Positions 10,353 to 21,536 of a stretch of 64,000 bases of DNA are shown here, one piece after another (position 1 is the stretch's first letter; every line of letters starts with the position of its first letter). The position numbers and the translations under genes were made by a program. The notes under the pieces are model-generated. The model was not told the origin of the DNA and did no database searches. It saw only the letters and a program-made list of their open reading frames with translations. The DNA is taken from NCBI GenBank assembly GCA_024867545.1, contig JANFNE010000017.1:273001-337000 (forward strand), in the 5' to 3' direction. The DNA comes from Phytopythium helicoides (taxonomy: Eukaryota > Oomycota > Peronosporomycetes > Pythiales > Pythiaceae).

Positions 10353-12959
10353 ATGCCCAAGAAGGTGACCATCACGCCGAGCTTCTTCCCCGCGGCGGAG
10401 CACCTGCTGCCGAGGCTCAGCATCTCGGAGCGCCAGCACGATGAGCTGCGCGCGTTCGCCGCGCGCGCAGCCAGGGACACGGTGCGCGAGGGACCCACGT
10501 GGGGACGCTCCAACGTCGACGCGGCGCTCGCGCGCGGCTGGCGCATTCTGTCGGCCAAGCCCACGAGCTGCCTGCTCATCAAGAAGCACAAGAACACGTC
10601 CGCGTCGCCAACCATGGGCGCCGCGCAGCCCTCCCCCGCCGACAAGAAGATGGGCAGCGTCACCCCCAGCCTAGCGGCATCCGCAATGCCCGGCGCGTCG
10701 GCATCGGCGCTCACGGCGGCCTCCAGCGGACAGAGCTTCATGGCACACTCGGTGCTCCCACACTCGCTCGAGGACATCATGAACACGCAGTACAATGAAA
10801 ACACGAGCGAGATGCGCGCAGCCACGCGCAAGGTCTACGGAGACTACCTGCTCGACTGCTGCGTGCTGCAGACGCTTGAGGGCGCCACGCTCGAGGACCC
10901 TTTCTGGTATCTAGGTCTCAAGTGGCTTGCGCTCAAGTCTCCGGTCGGCAAGCTCGTTGCCAGCCGCGAGTTCGTCGTTCTAGAGCACTCCGGCACGCAC
11001 ATCGACCCGATGACGGGCGAACGACTCCTCTTCCGGATTCTCCAATCTGTGCACGTCCGTGGATATGGCGGCCAAGACTCGTACTTCGGCCTCACCCGCG
11101 GACACATTGAGACGGCGTTCGTTTATTGGATGGAGCCGATGGCGTCGGGCGGGGAAATGCTGCACGTATGCATGAAGGGCAGGATTCACCCCAAGGGCAA
11201 CCTGCCTCTCGGCATCCTGTACAAGTATATCAAGAAATTCTGGCGCTCGGAGCAGTCCATCTTCACGGTCAACGATTCGGCGTCGGCGTCGTCTGCCGAG
11301 GACACGGACGCAGCAAATGGTGGCAAGAAGAAAAAGAAGCGCCGGAAAAGCAAGGTCCACAAGGGCCGTGTTGTGCTTGAGGGTGCTCCGCTAGAAATGG
11401 CGTCCTCATGGGTTCCTGACGATGCTCGGCCTCGCTGTGCAGTATGTCGGAAGAAGTTTCATGTCCTTCGACGCGCCAAGCACCATTGCCGTGCCTGCGG
11501 CGAGGTCATCTGCAAGGCATGCACGTTTTACCATGTTCTAAACGTCCGCGATCGCAGAGCTTTGGCTCGACAGACGATTCCGAGATCCACGAGTGTCACG
11601 ACCGACGCTCTGGAGGCTGCCTCCGAGATCCGCCGTACAAACATTTCGCATGGTGATTGCGATCTGCCGCGCCGCACAATGCCGACGGTGATGTCGGACC
11701 GCGAAAGCACACTAGCAGATATTGCAGCAGATGAGCAGTCCTTGGCAATCCTGGATGATGATATTGTCGCTGATGGAGCCAACCACGAAGTAGTTGCTGT
11801 CGTCACGGGGAAGGTTTGCCATCGGTGTATCCACGGCAAGTCGATTATCGTGGCCACGACGCGGTATGCCTCTCGCAAGCCGTCGATGAGCTCCAGTGTT
11901 GCTACGACGGTGCGCACAACGGGAAGTGCCAAGAACCTGTTTGCAACCCATTCGTCATCTACTCTCACTTCACAAGTTGATGACATTGACGAGGAAATCG
12001 CAAACTTGTATTTGAACGATGGACCTGGCGGCCGCAGATCCAGTCGCCGCAACTACGAGCACGTGAGTGCTGGGCAGCTGAGCGTTTGGATGCCAAACAC
12101 CAAGCATCTGAGTGGAAGACGACTGGGCGAACGCAGCACGCAAACTCAAGCGAATTTGGACGCGGAGTCGCAGCCACGACTCACTGAAGATATGCCAATG
12201 ATCCTTGCTGATGTCGAAACTGGCAGCATCGCTGGTTTTGATGAGTCCAAGACCTTTATCGAGTCTGTTGCACGGCCAAGTACTCTTGTAGGTGATACAG
12301 AACCACGCGAACCGCAACCCGAGCCAGAGCAAGTTGAAGAAGGGGATGAAGGGGAGGAGAGTGACGACGAAGACGACTCCTCGGTGTCCTCTACGAGCTC
12401 GTCTCTCACTTCCTCGCAGATTCGCCATCTTGTGGATACGGATGGTAGCTCATCAGCGGCGACGCGTTCATCCAAGCGCCGGGGTCGTCGCAACACGATC
12501 GATGAGCTTGTTGCGTCTTCCCACAGTGGGTCAGTTGGTTGCGCCGATGCAGACGCTGACGTGGATGCCGACGACTTTGAGTTTTACCCAGCATATGCTA
12601 CCACGACGGCAGGGTCTTCGACACTGACGCTCACAAGCGAGTTGGCTGGCGCTCAGATGCCCACAGAGGCGGGAAAAAGCGAGTTCGCCGTCTGGGGCTT
12701 TGACCCGGACTGCTTGTTCGAGCTTAAAGATGAAGATGAGGCCGCAGATGAGGCCGCGGATGATTCGGGCAGCGTTGATGGACTGCAGTCACTGGACAGC
12801 GAGGACCTTGGCGCGGTAGGAAAGTCGACTGCTGACATGACGGCGTCTGTGCTCGCAGCTCTCACGCAAGTCGAGTCGACGCTCGCAGACCAGGCGCAGA
12901 TGCTAGCACAGCTACAACACGAGCGCACCAGTGGTGCGCCGTTCACGTCCAGGATGTGA
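10353..12959 (+). CDS. START domain - FYVE zinc finger protein (copy 1)
   Basis: A single exon encodes 868 residues. The start at 10353 (GCCGCC-ATG, MPKKVTITPSFFP) is chosen over the upstream-open frame because paralogues begin similarly close to the START domain. A START-like lipid-binding fold spans about residues 20-310. The FYVE finger begins at about residue 350 with the WVPD motif, C-x2-C, and the signature RAKHHCRACGE, which predicts binding of PI3P on endosomes. The last Cys pair (VCHRC, about residue 488) is separated from the others by an insertion of about 90 residues, unusual for FYVE. The C-terminal half is Ser-rich and acidic and ends with a short helix (VESTLADQAQML) shared with the paralogues. 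It sits tail-to-tail with copy 2, 156 bp apart. Confidence 0.9.
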   Translation: MPKKVTITPSFFPAAEHLLPRLSISERQHDELRAFAARAARDTVREGPTWGRSNVDAALARGWRILSAKPTSCLLIKKHKNTSASPTMGAAQPSPADKKMGSVTPSLAASAMPGASASALTAASSGQSFMAHSVLPHSLEDIMNTQYNENTSEMRAATRKVYGDYLLDCCVLQTLEGATLEDPFWYLGLKWLALKSPVGKLVASREFVVLEHSGTHIDPMTGERLLFRILQSVHVRGYGGQDSYFGLTRGHIETAFVYWMEPMASGGEMLHVCMKGRIHPKGNLPLGILYKYIKKFWRSEQSIFTVNDSASASSAEDTDAANGGKKKKKRRKSKVHKGRVVLEGAPLEMASSWVPDDARPRCAVCRKKFHVLRRAKHHCRACGEVICKACTFYHVLNVRDRRALARQTIPRSTSVTTDALEAASEIRRTNISHGDCDLPRRTMPTVMSDRESTLADIAADEQSLAILDDDIVADGANHEVVAVVTGKVCHRCIHGKSIIVATTRYASRKPSMSSSVATTVRTTGSAKNLFATHSSSTLTSQVDDIDEEIANLYLNDGPGGRRSSRRNYEHVSAGQLSVWMPNTKHLSGRRLGERSTQTQANLDAESQPRLTEDMPMILADVETGSIAGFDESKTFIESVARPSTLVGDTEPREPQPEPEQVEEGDEGEESDDEDDSSVSSTSSSLTSSQIRHLVDTDGSSSAATRSSKRRGRRNTIDELVASSHSGSVGCADADADVDADDFEFYPAYATTTAGSSTLTLTSELAGAQMPTEAGKSEFAVWGFDPDCLFELKDEDEAADEAADDSGSVDGLQSLDSEDLGAVGKSTADMTASVLAALTQVESTLADQAQMLAQLQHERTSGAPFTSRM

Positions 12960-13115
12960 GATGTGTTTTACGACGTAGTACTTTATTTTGTTGAATGGTA
13001 TGAGCTGTGAAAAGCGTAGCGCATGTGTACATCATGAACACCCGTCATGAAAGTGACGAGCTAACAAAATCTCTAAGGGGGGGGGAAGCTAATTGCAGCT
13101 CATGGTTAGACTCGC

Positions 13116-15464
13116 TCAGGGTGAGTCAGCTGATACAGCTGTGGCTGCTGTCTGTGGAGACGCGGCCGTTACATGTCCGTCTGCACGACCGGCAGCAGAC
13201 GCACGCATCTTCAATGTCTGCAACAACATTCCTTGCTGGGCGATGGACTTCTCCACACGCTCCAGTTGGTCTGGAATGGACAAAGATCGCTGAGCGCGCG
13301 TTGCAGCGTCCGATGAAGCCACTTGGTTTTCTTGGATTGTTGGTACTGGAGCAGGGGCGGGCGTAGGAGTAGCCGGGGGAAGCAACGTGACCGACACGCG
13401 ACGTGCCGCATCCGCAGCGCTGAGAGTTGAGCGGAACAACTCATTGGCCGTTGGTGCGTGTGGCCGCTCAGGAACCTCATCGTCCCCCGTACCCGGCAAG
13501 AGCAAGTCGTCAAAGTTGTATCCGAAACTCTCGCCTGGTGGTCGCGCCTTCGGCGTCGGTTCTCCGTTGGCGATTCGCAAGTCCTCCTCATCGTAGAGCC
13601 TGATGCTCTGACGAGCGTTCTTCAGTTTCTCCTTCTCAAGGTGAGCACGCCGCAGAGCCTCGATACGCAGAGAGTATGTTTCATCGTCTACGTCGTCATC
13701 GTCGTCGTCATCATCTGCGTACGGGTCTGGAGGTCGCGGGAAGGGGTGATACGGCAAGTCATCGCCGGCAGCGACAGCTCGCGTGCCATGCAGCACGATA
13801 GGGAACTGCCGCATCATCACCGAAGGACCCCCGAACGCGTGGAAGCCAAGCGAGCCCATGCCTGTTCGCAATGCGTCCGGACCGAACACCACGCCCTTGC
13901 GCTCCTGCCGGATGTTGAACATGCACTTCTTGCACAGCTTGACAGCGTTCACAGCTGGAAAGCCATCCGCGCGGCTCGTGCTGAGCTCTTTTCGCGCAGG
14001 CTGCTGCTGTAGCGCCGCGAACTGCGAAGCTGACTCCTCCATGCCCTCGTCTGCGCTTGGAGTCGGGGCCACAAGTGGCAGCACAATCATGCAGCGCGAG
14101 CACATCACCTCACCGCACATACGGCAGTGATGGCGATGCCGCCGCACAAGCCCGAAGCTTTTGAAGCACACAAAGCACACCTTACGCTGATGGTCGGGCA
14201 CCCAGCTTGGCCGCGCATCCATCGCGAGCGCTGAAGACGTTGGTCGCGACTGTCCTGATCGAGTTGAACCGCGAGCGTCGTCGTTAGGCTGCTGTCCGCG
14301 GTGCAGCGGGAACACGAGCCCGTGCTTCATGATGTACTTGATGTCGGCGCAGTGCTCGATCCGCACGATGGGCGGCACAAAGTGAGACAGAAAAGCCGAT
14401 CCAAGCCAGGGGGATCCGCGGCCGCATGGATCGATCCATCCCTCCGCGAATACCTGTACGGCGTTCGTCTTGGCGTCGTAGCGGAACATTGTTGTCATGC
14501 AAAGGGCAGAGCGCACGAGCTTGGTGGAGGGCGAGCCCACCATTGGAACGACATCCTGCCCCACGCTGTGGACGACTTTGACCAGCACGCGTCCTCCACT
14601 GCCATCGACGCCTGCAGCAGGAGCCGTCTTGGCGTACTCGAAGAAGGCCATGTCCCGTGGCGAGAAGAAGTTGTGCCCTCGCGGCGCCGTGACAGCCGTC
14701 CACTTGATCCCGAAGAACCTGAACGGGTCGTCATCCGTCTGCGCGTCGATCACTCGCAGCACGGCTGCGTCTAGGAAGCAGTCCCGGTAGAGGTATGCGC
14801 ACGCGGCGCGCTCGTCGAGCGTCGTATCGGCGTAGTTTCCGTACTCGACGTCGGCGAGCGAGAGTCCTGGGATGCGTCCGGTGGCTACAAAGTGTTGCGC
14901 CGTGGCGGTGGGCCCCGGTCCGCTCATGTCGACCGCTGCAGCGGCGAGCGAGGCAGGCGGAGGTCCAGGTCCCCGGTGGCGGTAGATAGCCACGTGTGTC
15001 TTGGCGTAGTGGAGCTTCCACTGCTTGGGGTCGTCGAAGATCTGCTTGGTGCCGTCCCACGCCGCGCGCGACTTGTGCAGGCTGGCGGCGACCATCTCCT
15101 CCGCCCTGGCGCGCATGGCGTCCTCGAGCTCGCTCGTCATGGGCGCCAGCTCTGGCCTCGGCGCCGGCGCGTGCACGCTGTGGTGGTTGAGCCTCGCGGA
15201 CAGCGGGCGGCGCGAGTGCTGCTGGCTCCTGGTGGGCGCCACGTCGGACGAGGACGAGGACGAGCGCGACGGAGAGCGGCGGCGCGCCGTCGCCCCCGTG
15301 GGCGTGGGCAGCATGGAGGGCACGTGCAGCACGCTGCGGCTGAGCGCGTCCTGCTCCGACTCGTGGTCCGAGCCCAGCAGTGCCGTGCGTACGGGCTCCG
15401 ACATGCGGTCCACGTCCACGAGGCGCACGCCGGCGCTGCTCGCGGTGCTCACGCGCTTGTGCAT
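13116..15464 (-). CDS. START domain - FYVE zinc finger protein (copy 2)
   Basis: A single exon encodes 782 residues from an ATG (MHKRVSTASSAG). A Ser/Arg-rich leader is followed by a START-like domain (about residues 95-410; DVEYGNYADTTLDERAA, FFGIKWTAV). The FYVE finger at about residues 425-515 is canonical: WVPD, C-x2-C, RRHRHHCRMCGE, C-x2-C, and the closing LCKKC. It should bind PI3P on endosomal membranes and present a lipid-binding START module. An Asp run (about residues 577-590) and the conserved C-terminal helix (VEKSIAQQGMLLQTL) follow. It is convergent with copy 1, and its upstream flank is a 2.3 kb gene-poor stretch. Confidence 0.9.
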   Translation of the reverse strand: MHKRVSTASSAGVRLVDVDRMSEPVRTALLGSDHESEQDALSRSVLHVPSMLPTPTGATARRRSPSRSSSSSSDVAPTRSQQHSRRPLSARLNHHSVHAPAPRPELAPMTSELEDAMRARAEEMVAASLHKSRAAWDGTKQIFDDPKQWKLHYAKTHVAIYRHRGPGPPPASLAAAAVDMSGPGPTATAQHFVATGRIPGLSLADVEYGNYADTTLDERAACAYLYRDCFLDAAVLRVIDAQTDDDPFRFFGIKWTAVTAPRGHNFFSPRDMAFFEYAKTAPAAGVDGSGGRVLVKVVHSVGQDVVPMVGSPSTKLVRSALCMTTMFRYDAKTNAVQVFAEGWIDPCGRGSPWLGSAFLSHFVPPIVRIEHCADIKYIMKHGLVFPLHRGQQPNDDARGSTRSGQSRPTSSALAMDARPSWVPDHQRKVCFVCFKSFGLVRRHRHHCRMCGEVMCSRCMIVLPLVAPTPSADEGMEESASQFAALQQQPARKELSTSRADGFPAVNAVKLCKKCMFNIRQERKGVVFGPDALRTGMGSLGFHAFGGPSVMMRQFPIVLHGTRAVAAGDDLPYHPFPRPPDPYADDDDDDDDVDDETYSLRIEALRRAHLEKEKLKNARQSIRLYDEEDLRIANGEPTPKARPPGESFGYNFDDLLLPGTGDDEVPERPHAPTANELFRSTLSAADAARRVSVTLLPPATPTPAPAPVPTIQENQVASSDAATRAQRSLSIPDQLERVEKSIAQQGMLLQTLKMRASAAGRADGHVTAASPQTAATAVSADSP

Positions 15465-17712
15465 GGCGGCGCTCGTGCAGCAGCAGCAGCAGCTTTGGCT
15501 TTGGCGCGAGCAGCTACGGGGGGTATACGCGCGTTGGACGCGGGCTATACGGATGGGGAGAGCAGATTATCCGGATCAATACCCGCGCTCGCTCGGCAGA
15601 GGCAGAGGCGCGCGCGGGGAGAGGCGTTATCCGGATGCGCGCGCCACAACGCGACGACTGGCTCGATGACAAGGTGACGATGGCGACAAGCACGGGGCGG
15701 TGCCAGCTCGGAGTGCAGGTGCACCGGATACTTTGGCCGAGTTGCTCCGCGCTGCGACCGACTGCAAGGTGCACCTGTGCCTGCGCGCATCGCACCGCCG
15801 CTCGGCTCGTTGTTGCGCTCGAGGCGGCAACGGGACCAGCAGCCACGACGCCATGATCCGATTGGCAGCGTGGCACGAGGGACCCGCCCCGATGAACGAC
15901 ACACGCACCGAGGCGGACCCCGAAACACGCCAAAGCACCGCACAGCGCAGCTGGCCGGCGGATCGCTCGGAATGCGTGAAGCGAGCCAGCTCGTGATGAC
16001 TTGACGAGGTGGCTTCGCCCGGAAAAGATGTCAAGGCATCGTTGAAGAGCTGATTCGGTCCTCGCAGAGAAGGTTCTCAAGGTGGATTTGCTCCGCCTTG
16101 TAAAACAGTAGAGGACGGGTCTCTCCGTCGGCGAGAGCGAGCCGCTTGCCGTGAGTCCATGCAACTTCAGCTGGATACGGCGGCTCATCACCGTGCGGTG
16201 CCGCTCTGTTGATGGATCGCGCTCTGCGACTGGCGTTCTGCGATCCCAGACGATGGATTCGGACTGGATCACTTGCGGGGACCTCGTGAGCCCCACGATG
16301 TGGATAAACATGCAGGGCATCGCAGATAGGAAGATCTTGCAAATTTTTTCACAATAGCGCTCTCGTTTGAAGGCATCCATTGAAACTATTTGCGCAATAA
16401 CACTTGGATGCGCGATGTCCTGCCACTTACAATGGCATGTCGTCGCAAAGCGCTGCAAAAGTTCCATCGAGATGCACTCGATCTGATCCACAAGCTTTTA
16501 CTTGATAGCTCTGCGTGGAGCTCGGTGAATAGTACACCTGCACCCCTCGCTGCTGTCTCGATATATTCTATCTGCTCGCAAGATATAGTGCAGTGAAGGA
16601 GGTATTAGCTGCTTGCTTACTCGTACCTTTGTATGCAGTTACCAGTGCAGGATTGCATCCATACCCGTGGCTCAATAGAGCGCAGCAATCCTATAAGCTT
16701 GTGCGTTGCGGATTTTTTGGTCTAGGCGCCGTACACCAGCACAACATTTGCACCATAATAGTATATCTTGCAACCTGCGGCAATGATTGATGTTTGAACT
16801 TGAGTTTACAGGAGATAACACAAAACTTGAAAATAAACTTCAAATTTTCAACCATCATGAAGAGCAAAGAAGCTGAAAAATGATATCATTGTAAATGCGC
16901 GATCGGGTTCGACTCGATATCCATCAGTGTATCGCGGCTTACGTTCGGGTGAAGTGCGCGATGCACGGTGAACGATTCGAATTTCCTCATCATGATCGCT
17001 GAGAGATGTAAGAATGATAGCTGTGCAAGAGACTATAGTATAGAAGAGACAATACAACTCGGAGAAGAGGTTCAAGCCTTCGTGGAACGTCCAGCAGCTT
17101 CCGTTATGACATGATAAGAAATGGAGATGCATGCTTTCTACTAAAGCCTCCACGAGGAGAGAGTATGTCAACTGAAGATCACAAAATCAAATTAGGCGAG
17201 CCCACTTCTGGGAACTTGAACTTTGCGTATCCCCACTGCCACCGATCGGCTTCATGTTGAGCTAGGATCAAGCTCTACGAGTAGCAAAATGATCGATACT
17301 GTGATTGGACGGATGAGAAGATTTGTTATAGTCTGCTCGGAACGAAGCCTCTTCGCGAGTCCCATGAAGAGAGAGTGGCAGAAATACTGTCAATGCATAC
17401 ATCCCTGATCGAATTGAGTTTACAGTACTAGCGCATTGAGAGACTTTGTGGTCTTTCAACGACTTCAATTGAGGCCTGGACTCGAAGTAGTGAACAATGA
17501 TAGAGCCACCTTCTCCGCCACACTTTGACAGAGTCAGAGGGAGCTGGCTGTCCTACCGATGATCATTTGATAGAGCACTAATGACAAAATTGATTCGAGC
17601 TCGATCCATCCACACTGCCCCGCAGCACGATGCTCACACTTTGACTAGATGGCTACAGTTTTCCCACCTGTCCCTTCCGTTTAGTGCCGTGTCACTACCA
17701 AATAATGTGTTT
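15465..17712. other. gene-poor stretch, no supported gene
   Basis: About 2.2 kb lie between START-FYVE copy 2 and the uL13 promoter. The left 500 bp are GC-rich; from about 16.5 kb the DNA becomes AT-richer and stop-rich in all frames. A 300-codon minus frame over 15514-16467 has no recognisable domain. I see no inverted terminal repeats or transposase motif. Confidence 0.5.
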
Positions 17713-17758
17713 GATTGGTCAAAACACCTTCATCTATCCTTCCGATTGGCCAAAACCC
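17713..17758 (+). promoter_or_regulatory. paired CCAAT-type repeat upstream of uL13
   Basis: Two copies of GATTGGyCAAAACmC lie about 30 bp apart, roughly 90-130 bp before the uL13 start codon. Each contains ATTGG, the reverse of CCAAT. The paired arrangement upstream of a highly expressed ribosomal gene suggests binding of a CCAAT (NF-Y-like) factor; this is inference. Confidence 0.45.
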
Positions 17759-17844
17759 ATCCGCGAGTGGTTGGCTGTAGTGACTCGCGTCGCCGCTGGC
17801 GCCCATGCGCCGCCATTTCCTCTTTTCCCCGTGGATCCCGCAAG

Positions 17845-19111
17845 ATGGTGTTTGAGAAGCCGATCGTCGTCGACTGCCGCGGCCACCTGCTCGGTCGCCT
17901 GGCCTCGCTGATCGCCAAGGAGCTGCTGCAGGGCCAGCACGTCGTGGCTGTGCGTTGCGAGCAGCTCGAGATCTCGGGCTCGCGTGAGTTTTGCTCTTGA
18001 GTTTGTTGCGTGTTTGGCTCTTTTCGGACGGGTATCCGGAGGCGGCGTGGCGCTCTGCCGCGCGACTGCTGCTGTTGGAAGGACCTTCGGGTCGTAGGTG
18101 AGGGGAGCCGTGCGTGTGTGCGTGTCTTGCGTCTCTGCATCTCTTTTTGTGCGCGGAGAAGCGCGCGATTGATCTTCCAGAGCCCCAGCGAGCTCTTGGC
18201 TTCCTGCTGACTCGGCGCGTCGACGAGGGACGAGAGCGAGCCCAGGGCTCTGCCACGCGCGAGATCGAGAGCGCGTCCAGCCAACCACGAGAAGCGGTGC
18301 CAGGGGCGGAGGACGCGCGCGCCGAGCGAGCCGCTGCCTCCACTCTGTGCGGCCCAACTCTTTCAAACATGCAAAAGTCGCTGCGTGCAGACACCCTCGC
18401 GGCTCGCCTCTCTGGGGAGGGCCGTGGGCGGTGTGTCATGCCGTCTGCTGGAACACTGGTCCGTCCGACAAGAGCTCGCCGCCGCGGGTGCTGGCACTGA
18501 CCATGCCGACCCGCGGTGGAAATGAGCTCGATGCGTCGGACTTGGACTCACAAGTGTCTTCCAATTCATGCAGACGTGCGCAACAAGGTCAAGTACTTCC
18601 AGTTCCTGAACAAGCGCACGGCCACGAACCCCAAGAAGGGCCCGATCCACTACCGCGCTCCGTCGCGCATGCTGTGGCGCACCATCCGTGGTATGCTGCC
18701 GCACAAGACGGCTCGCGGTGCCGCCGCCCTGCAGCGCCTTAAGGTGAGCAAAAGAGAAGAGCTTGAAGATAAGGGACGAGCTGCTGACGGGATTTGTATG
18801 AAATGCAGGTGTTCGACGGCATTCCGTCGCCGTACGACAAGCAGAAGCGCATGGTCATCCCCGATGCCCTGCGCGTGCTGCGCCTCAAGGCCAACCGCCG
18901 CTACACGGTGCTCGGCAAGCTGGCTTCGGAGGTCGGCTGGGGCCACGCGGAGCTTGTCAAGCGCCTCGAGGCCAAGCGCATCCTCAAGTCGGACGCCTTC
19001 TACAAGAAGAAGCTTGCGCAGCAGAAGCGCGAGGCCGAGGCCGAGACCAAGGTCTTCGCCGAGCACGCCGAGCTCAAGCCGACGTTGGCCAAGTTCGGCC
19101 ACGCGCTCTAA
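17845..19111 (+). CDS. RPL13A: 60S ribosomal protein uL13 (L13a/L16)
   Basis: Three exons (17845-17983, 18574-18743, 18809-19111) give 203 residues, the normal length. The sequence follows uL13 end to end: [14 protein letters not shown] at the N-terminus, [19 protein letters not shown], the highly conserved [16 protein letters not shown], and a Lys/Glu-rich C-terminal helix. It is a structural protein of the large ribosomal subunit. The first intron is 590 nt, about nine times the usual size here, as is common in ribosomal genes, where it may carry regulatory sequence. The second is 65 nt. The 3' flank contains AATAAA at 19420. Confidence 0.96.
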
Positions 19112-19497
19112 GCTGCTGCTTGTGTAGCATCTCACGGACCTGTCCACCACTAAAACACGGAGGAAACATTGAACTCGTTCTGTTGTTAGTTTTTGTTTTT
19201 TCTTCCTTGTGGTTGAATACTCGTTTCCAGCCAAGGCACAGCAGTGCCATAGACATCACAAAGTATTCATGCTGGCAGTCCAAGAAGCCGAGATTGTGTG
19301 ATGCAAGAGGAAGGAAGCACTGCAGCATTTCGTGTTTGTGCGCTTTCGAAGTTCCAATGCTTTCACGTGTTATTGTTGTTGTTCTCGATCGCGTCCGCTT
19401 CACTCTATCACTCCCATACAATAAAACTCCATGATCCTACACATATTTGTTTTCCTACTTGCTGTCCCTACATCATACCGCACCCTGTTGTGCTGCA

Positions 19498-21536
19498 TTA
19501 CTCGATCTGGTCCCAAGAGGCCTGCGATACGCTCTCGTAGCTGCTGATGGTAGTTTCAGACGACTGCATCGATCCATCATACGGCAGTGCGCGGTACTTC
19601 TGCCCGCTAGAACGCTGGGGTGTCCACGATCCAGACGACATGCTTGCGTCGGCACTCGCAAAGCTGTGTCCGCTGTGTCCATGACGGGTTGCGATGCGCG
19701 TTGAGGCCCTGCTGCAGCGATCGCAGCAGTGCTCCCTTGCTCGGCAAGCGACCGCTCCATCTGTTGCTGGATGACAGCAGCCTCATTCATGCCTGAGGAC
19801 TGAGAAGAAGACGAGAAGGACCCCAAATCCGATGGAGACGCGAAAGATGGGTATCCAGGGCGACTTGACGCGAATGGGGTGCTTGTGCTGTAGCCACTGC
19901 TGCTGCTGCTGCTCTCGTATTCACCCTGGTACCCATAGCCCATGCGGCTGGCCATTTGCTCTTGCAAGGCACGCTCATGCCGCTGAGCCAAGTACTTTCG
20001 CTTCTCATTGGCAAGGTGACGCATCTTGAGCATATGCAGATGCTCCTCCTCACTCATCGTGTCGGGGCGTGCAGCTTCACGCTCGTACGCCTGCACACGG
20101 TCGTCTTCTTCATCAAGTGTGAGGTTCGCAATGCTGCTAGCAGCATCGTAGTCGCCGCCACTGCCGCTCTTGGAGCTCGTCGACTGAAGAAATCGGTCCA
20201 TGCGTCGTCCCTTGCGGTCCAGGCGGCCGGAGTAGAGACACTTGAAGCAAAACTTCTCGGGAAGCACAGCGCTCGGGTGCTCAGCGTTACGCTTCTCGTG
20301 GTGAGGAAGACAGAGCGTGAACGTCATGAGGCAGTGAGAACAAGCAGCCTGACCGCATGCGCGGCAGTGAAGAATAGGAGTCCGCTTGACCTTGACGAGT
20401 CCCTGTTCCAAGCGTCTTGCGGCATGAAACGCATTGTGGCTTGGCTCCATCAAGTCGCTTACGGTTGGCTTCCAGCGCCAGGATGAAAGTGTCCGTTGTC
20501 ATCACCATTCCGTGTTGCATAATGTACTTGACGTCGGCGCTATGCTCAAGGCTGACGATGGTTGGAGCAAAGCGAGACAGGAATGACTTGCCGATCCATG
20601 ACGTCGCCGATCCACTCGGGTCCAGATGACCTTGAGCGAACACTTGGACGTTCCTGTGAGGCGCGTCAAAGCGGTAGATGTAGGTAGCCGACATGGATCC
20701 TCGCACAAGGTCAAAGTCGCGAGCGTTCAGAGCGTTCACGCTCTTCGGGTCGAGCGCAAGCATAGCCTTGACAAGCAGCGGCTCGCCACGAGAGCCCTTG
20801 ATGCGCTTCGAGTACTCTAGGTAGGCAAAATCGCGCGACGAGATGAACTTGTCGGCAGGTGCGAGATGTGCGAGCCACTTAATGCCAAAGAAGTTGAACC
20901 CGTCCTGCTCCGTCTGGGCCTCGTACACCTTGAGCACGGCAGCGTCGAGGAACAGCTCGCCGTAGAGGTCCGTCATGACAGCCCTTTGATCCAGCGTGGT
21001 GTCGCAGTACAGCCCGTACTCGACGTCCTCGAGGTTCATGCTGTGGATCTGTCCGCGCGCGACGAAGTGCTGTGCCGAGCTGCCAACCTCTGCAGCTCCT
21101 CCGAGCTTCTCCTCCTTGCTCGCAGCCTTCTTGGCCTTGCGCCGCCGACGGTAGAGCGTGATATGGGGCCGCGTGTAGTGCGCCTTCCACTCGCTCTTGT
21201 CGTCCGTGATGATGGCGTTGTTGGATCCGTCCCAGGCAAAGAGGCTCGAGTTGCGCAGCGCGTCGTCCACCATGAGCTCGCAGCGCGGCTTGAGCGCCTG
21301 AGCCGCCTCCCACGTGAGGTTGACGAGCGGCAGGCTGTCGTCGCTGAGCGGGAATCGCCGCCGCGGGTTGAGGTGGCTGACCTTCGATCGTGAACGCCTG
21401 GCCGCCCGTGCTGCGGAAGCCGTAGCCGTTGGCCGTGCTGGTCACGTCCACCGTCGAGGAGCTGTCGACCGGAGCCCGAGCCCGTGCCCGAGCTCATGGA
21501 CATGTGTGGCCTCGCTTCATCCACTCGCGCGCTCAT
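19498..21536 (-). CDS. START domain - FYVE protein (copy 3), frame interrupted
   Basis: The reading frame moves +1 five times (near 21470, 21362, 20400, 19735 and 19681), yet the joined segments match the paralogues throughout. They run from an ATG at 21536 (MSARVDEARPH), through RRFPLSDDSLPLV, the START core (DVEYGLYCDTTLDQRAV, FFGIKWLAH), a FYVE-like finger (CVSC ... LHCRACGQ ... CFKC), and the family C-terminal helix (MERSLAEQ then GALLRSL), to a Ser-rich tail ending SQASWDQIE with a stop at 19498. The finger lacks the R-x-HHCR basic patch (TPILHCR instead), so PI3P binding is doubtful. Without correction the longest segment would end at 20287, inside the finger. It could be a recent pseudogene or an intact gene with surplus bases in the assembly. 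Confidence 0.7.

Noticed and set aside
15514..16491. Minus-strand open frame of 325 codons
   Set aside because: It starts with GTG (first ATG about 9 codons in), has no recognisable domain, is Cys/Arg-rich with no helical pattern, and changes composition halfway through.
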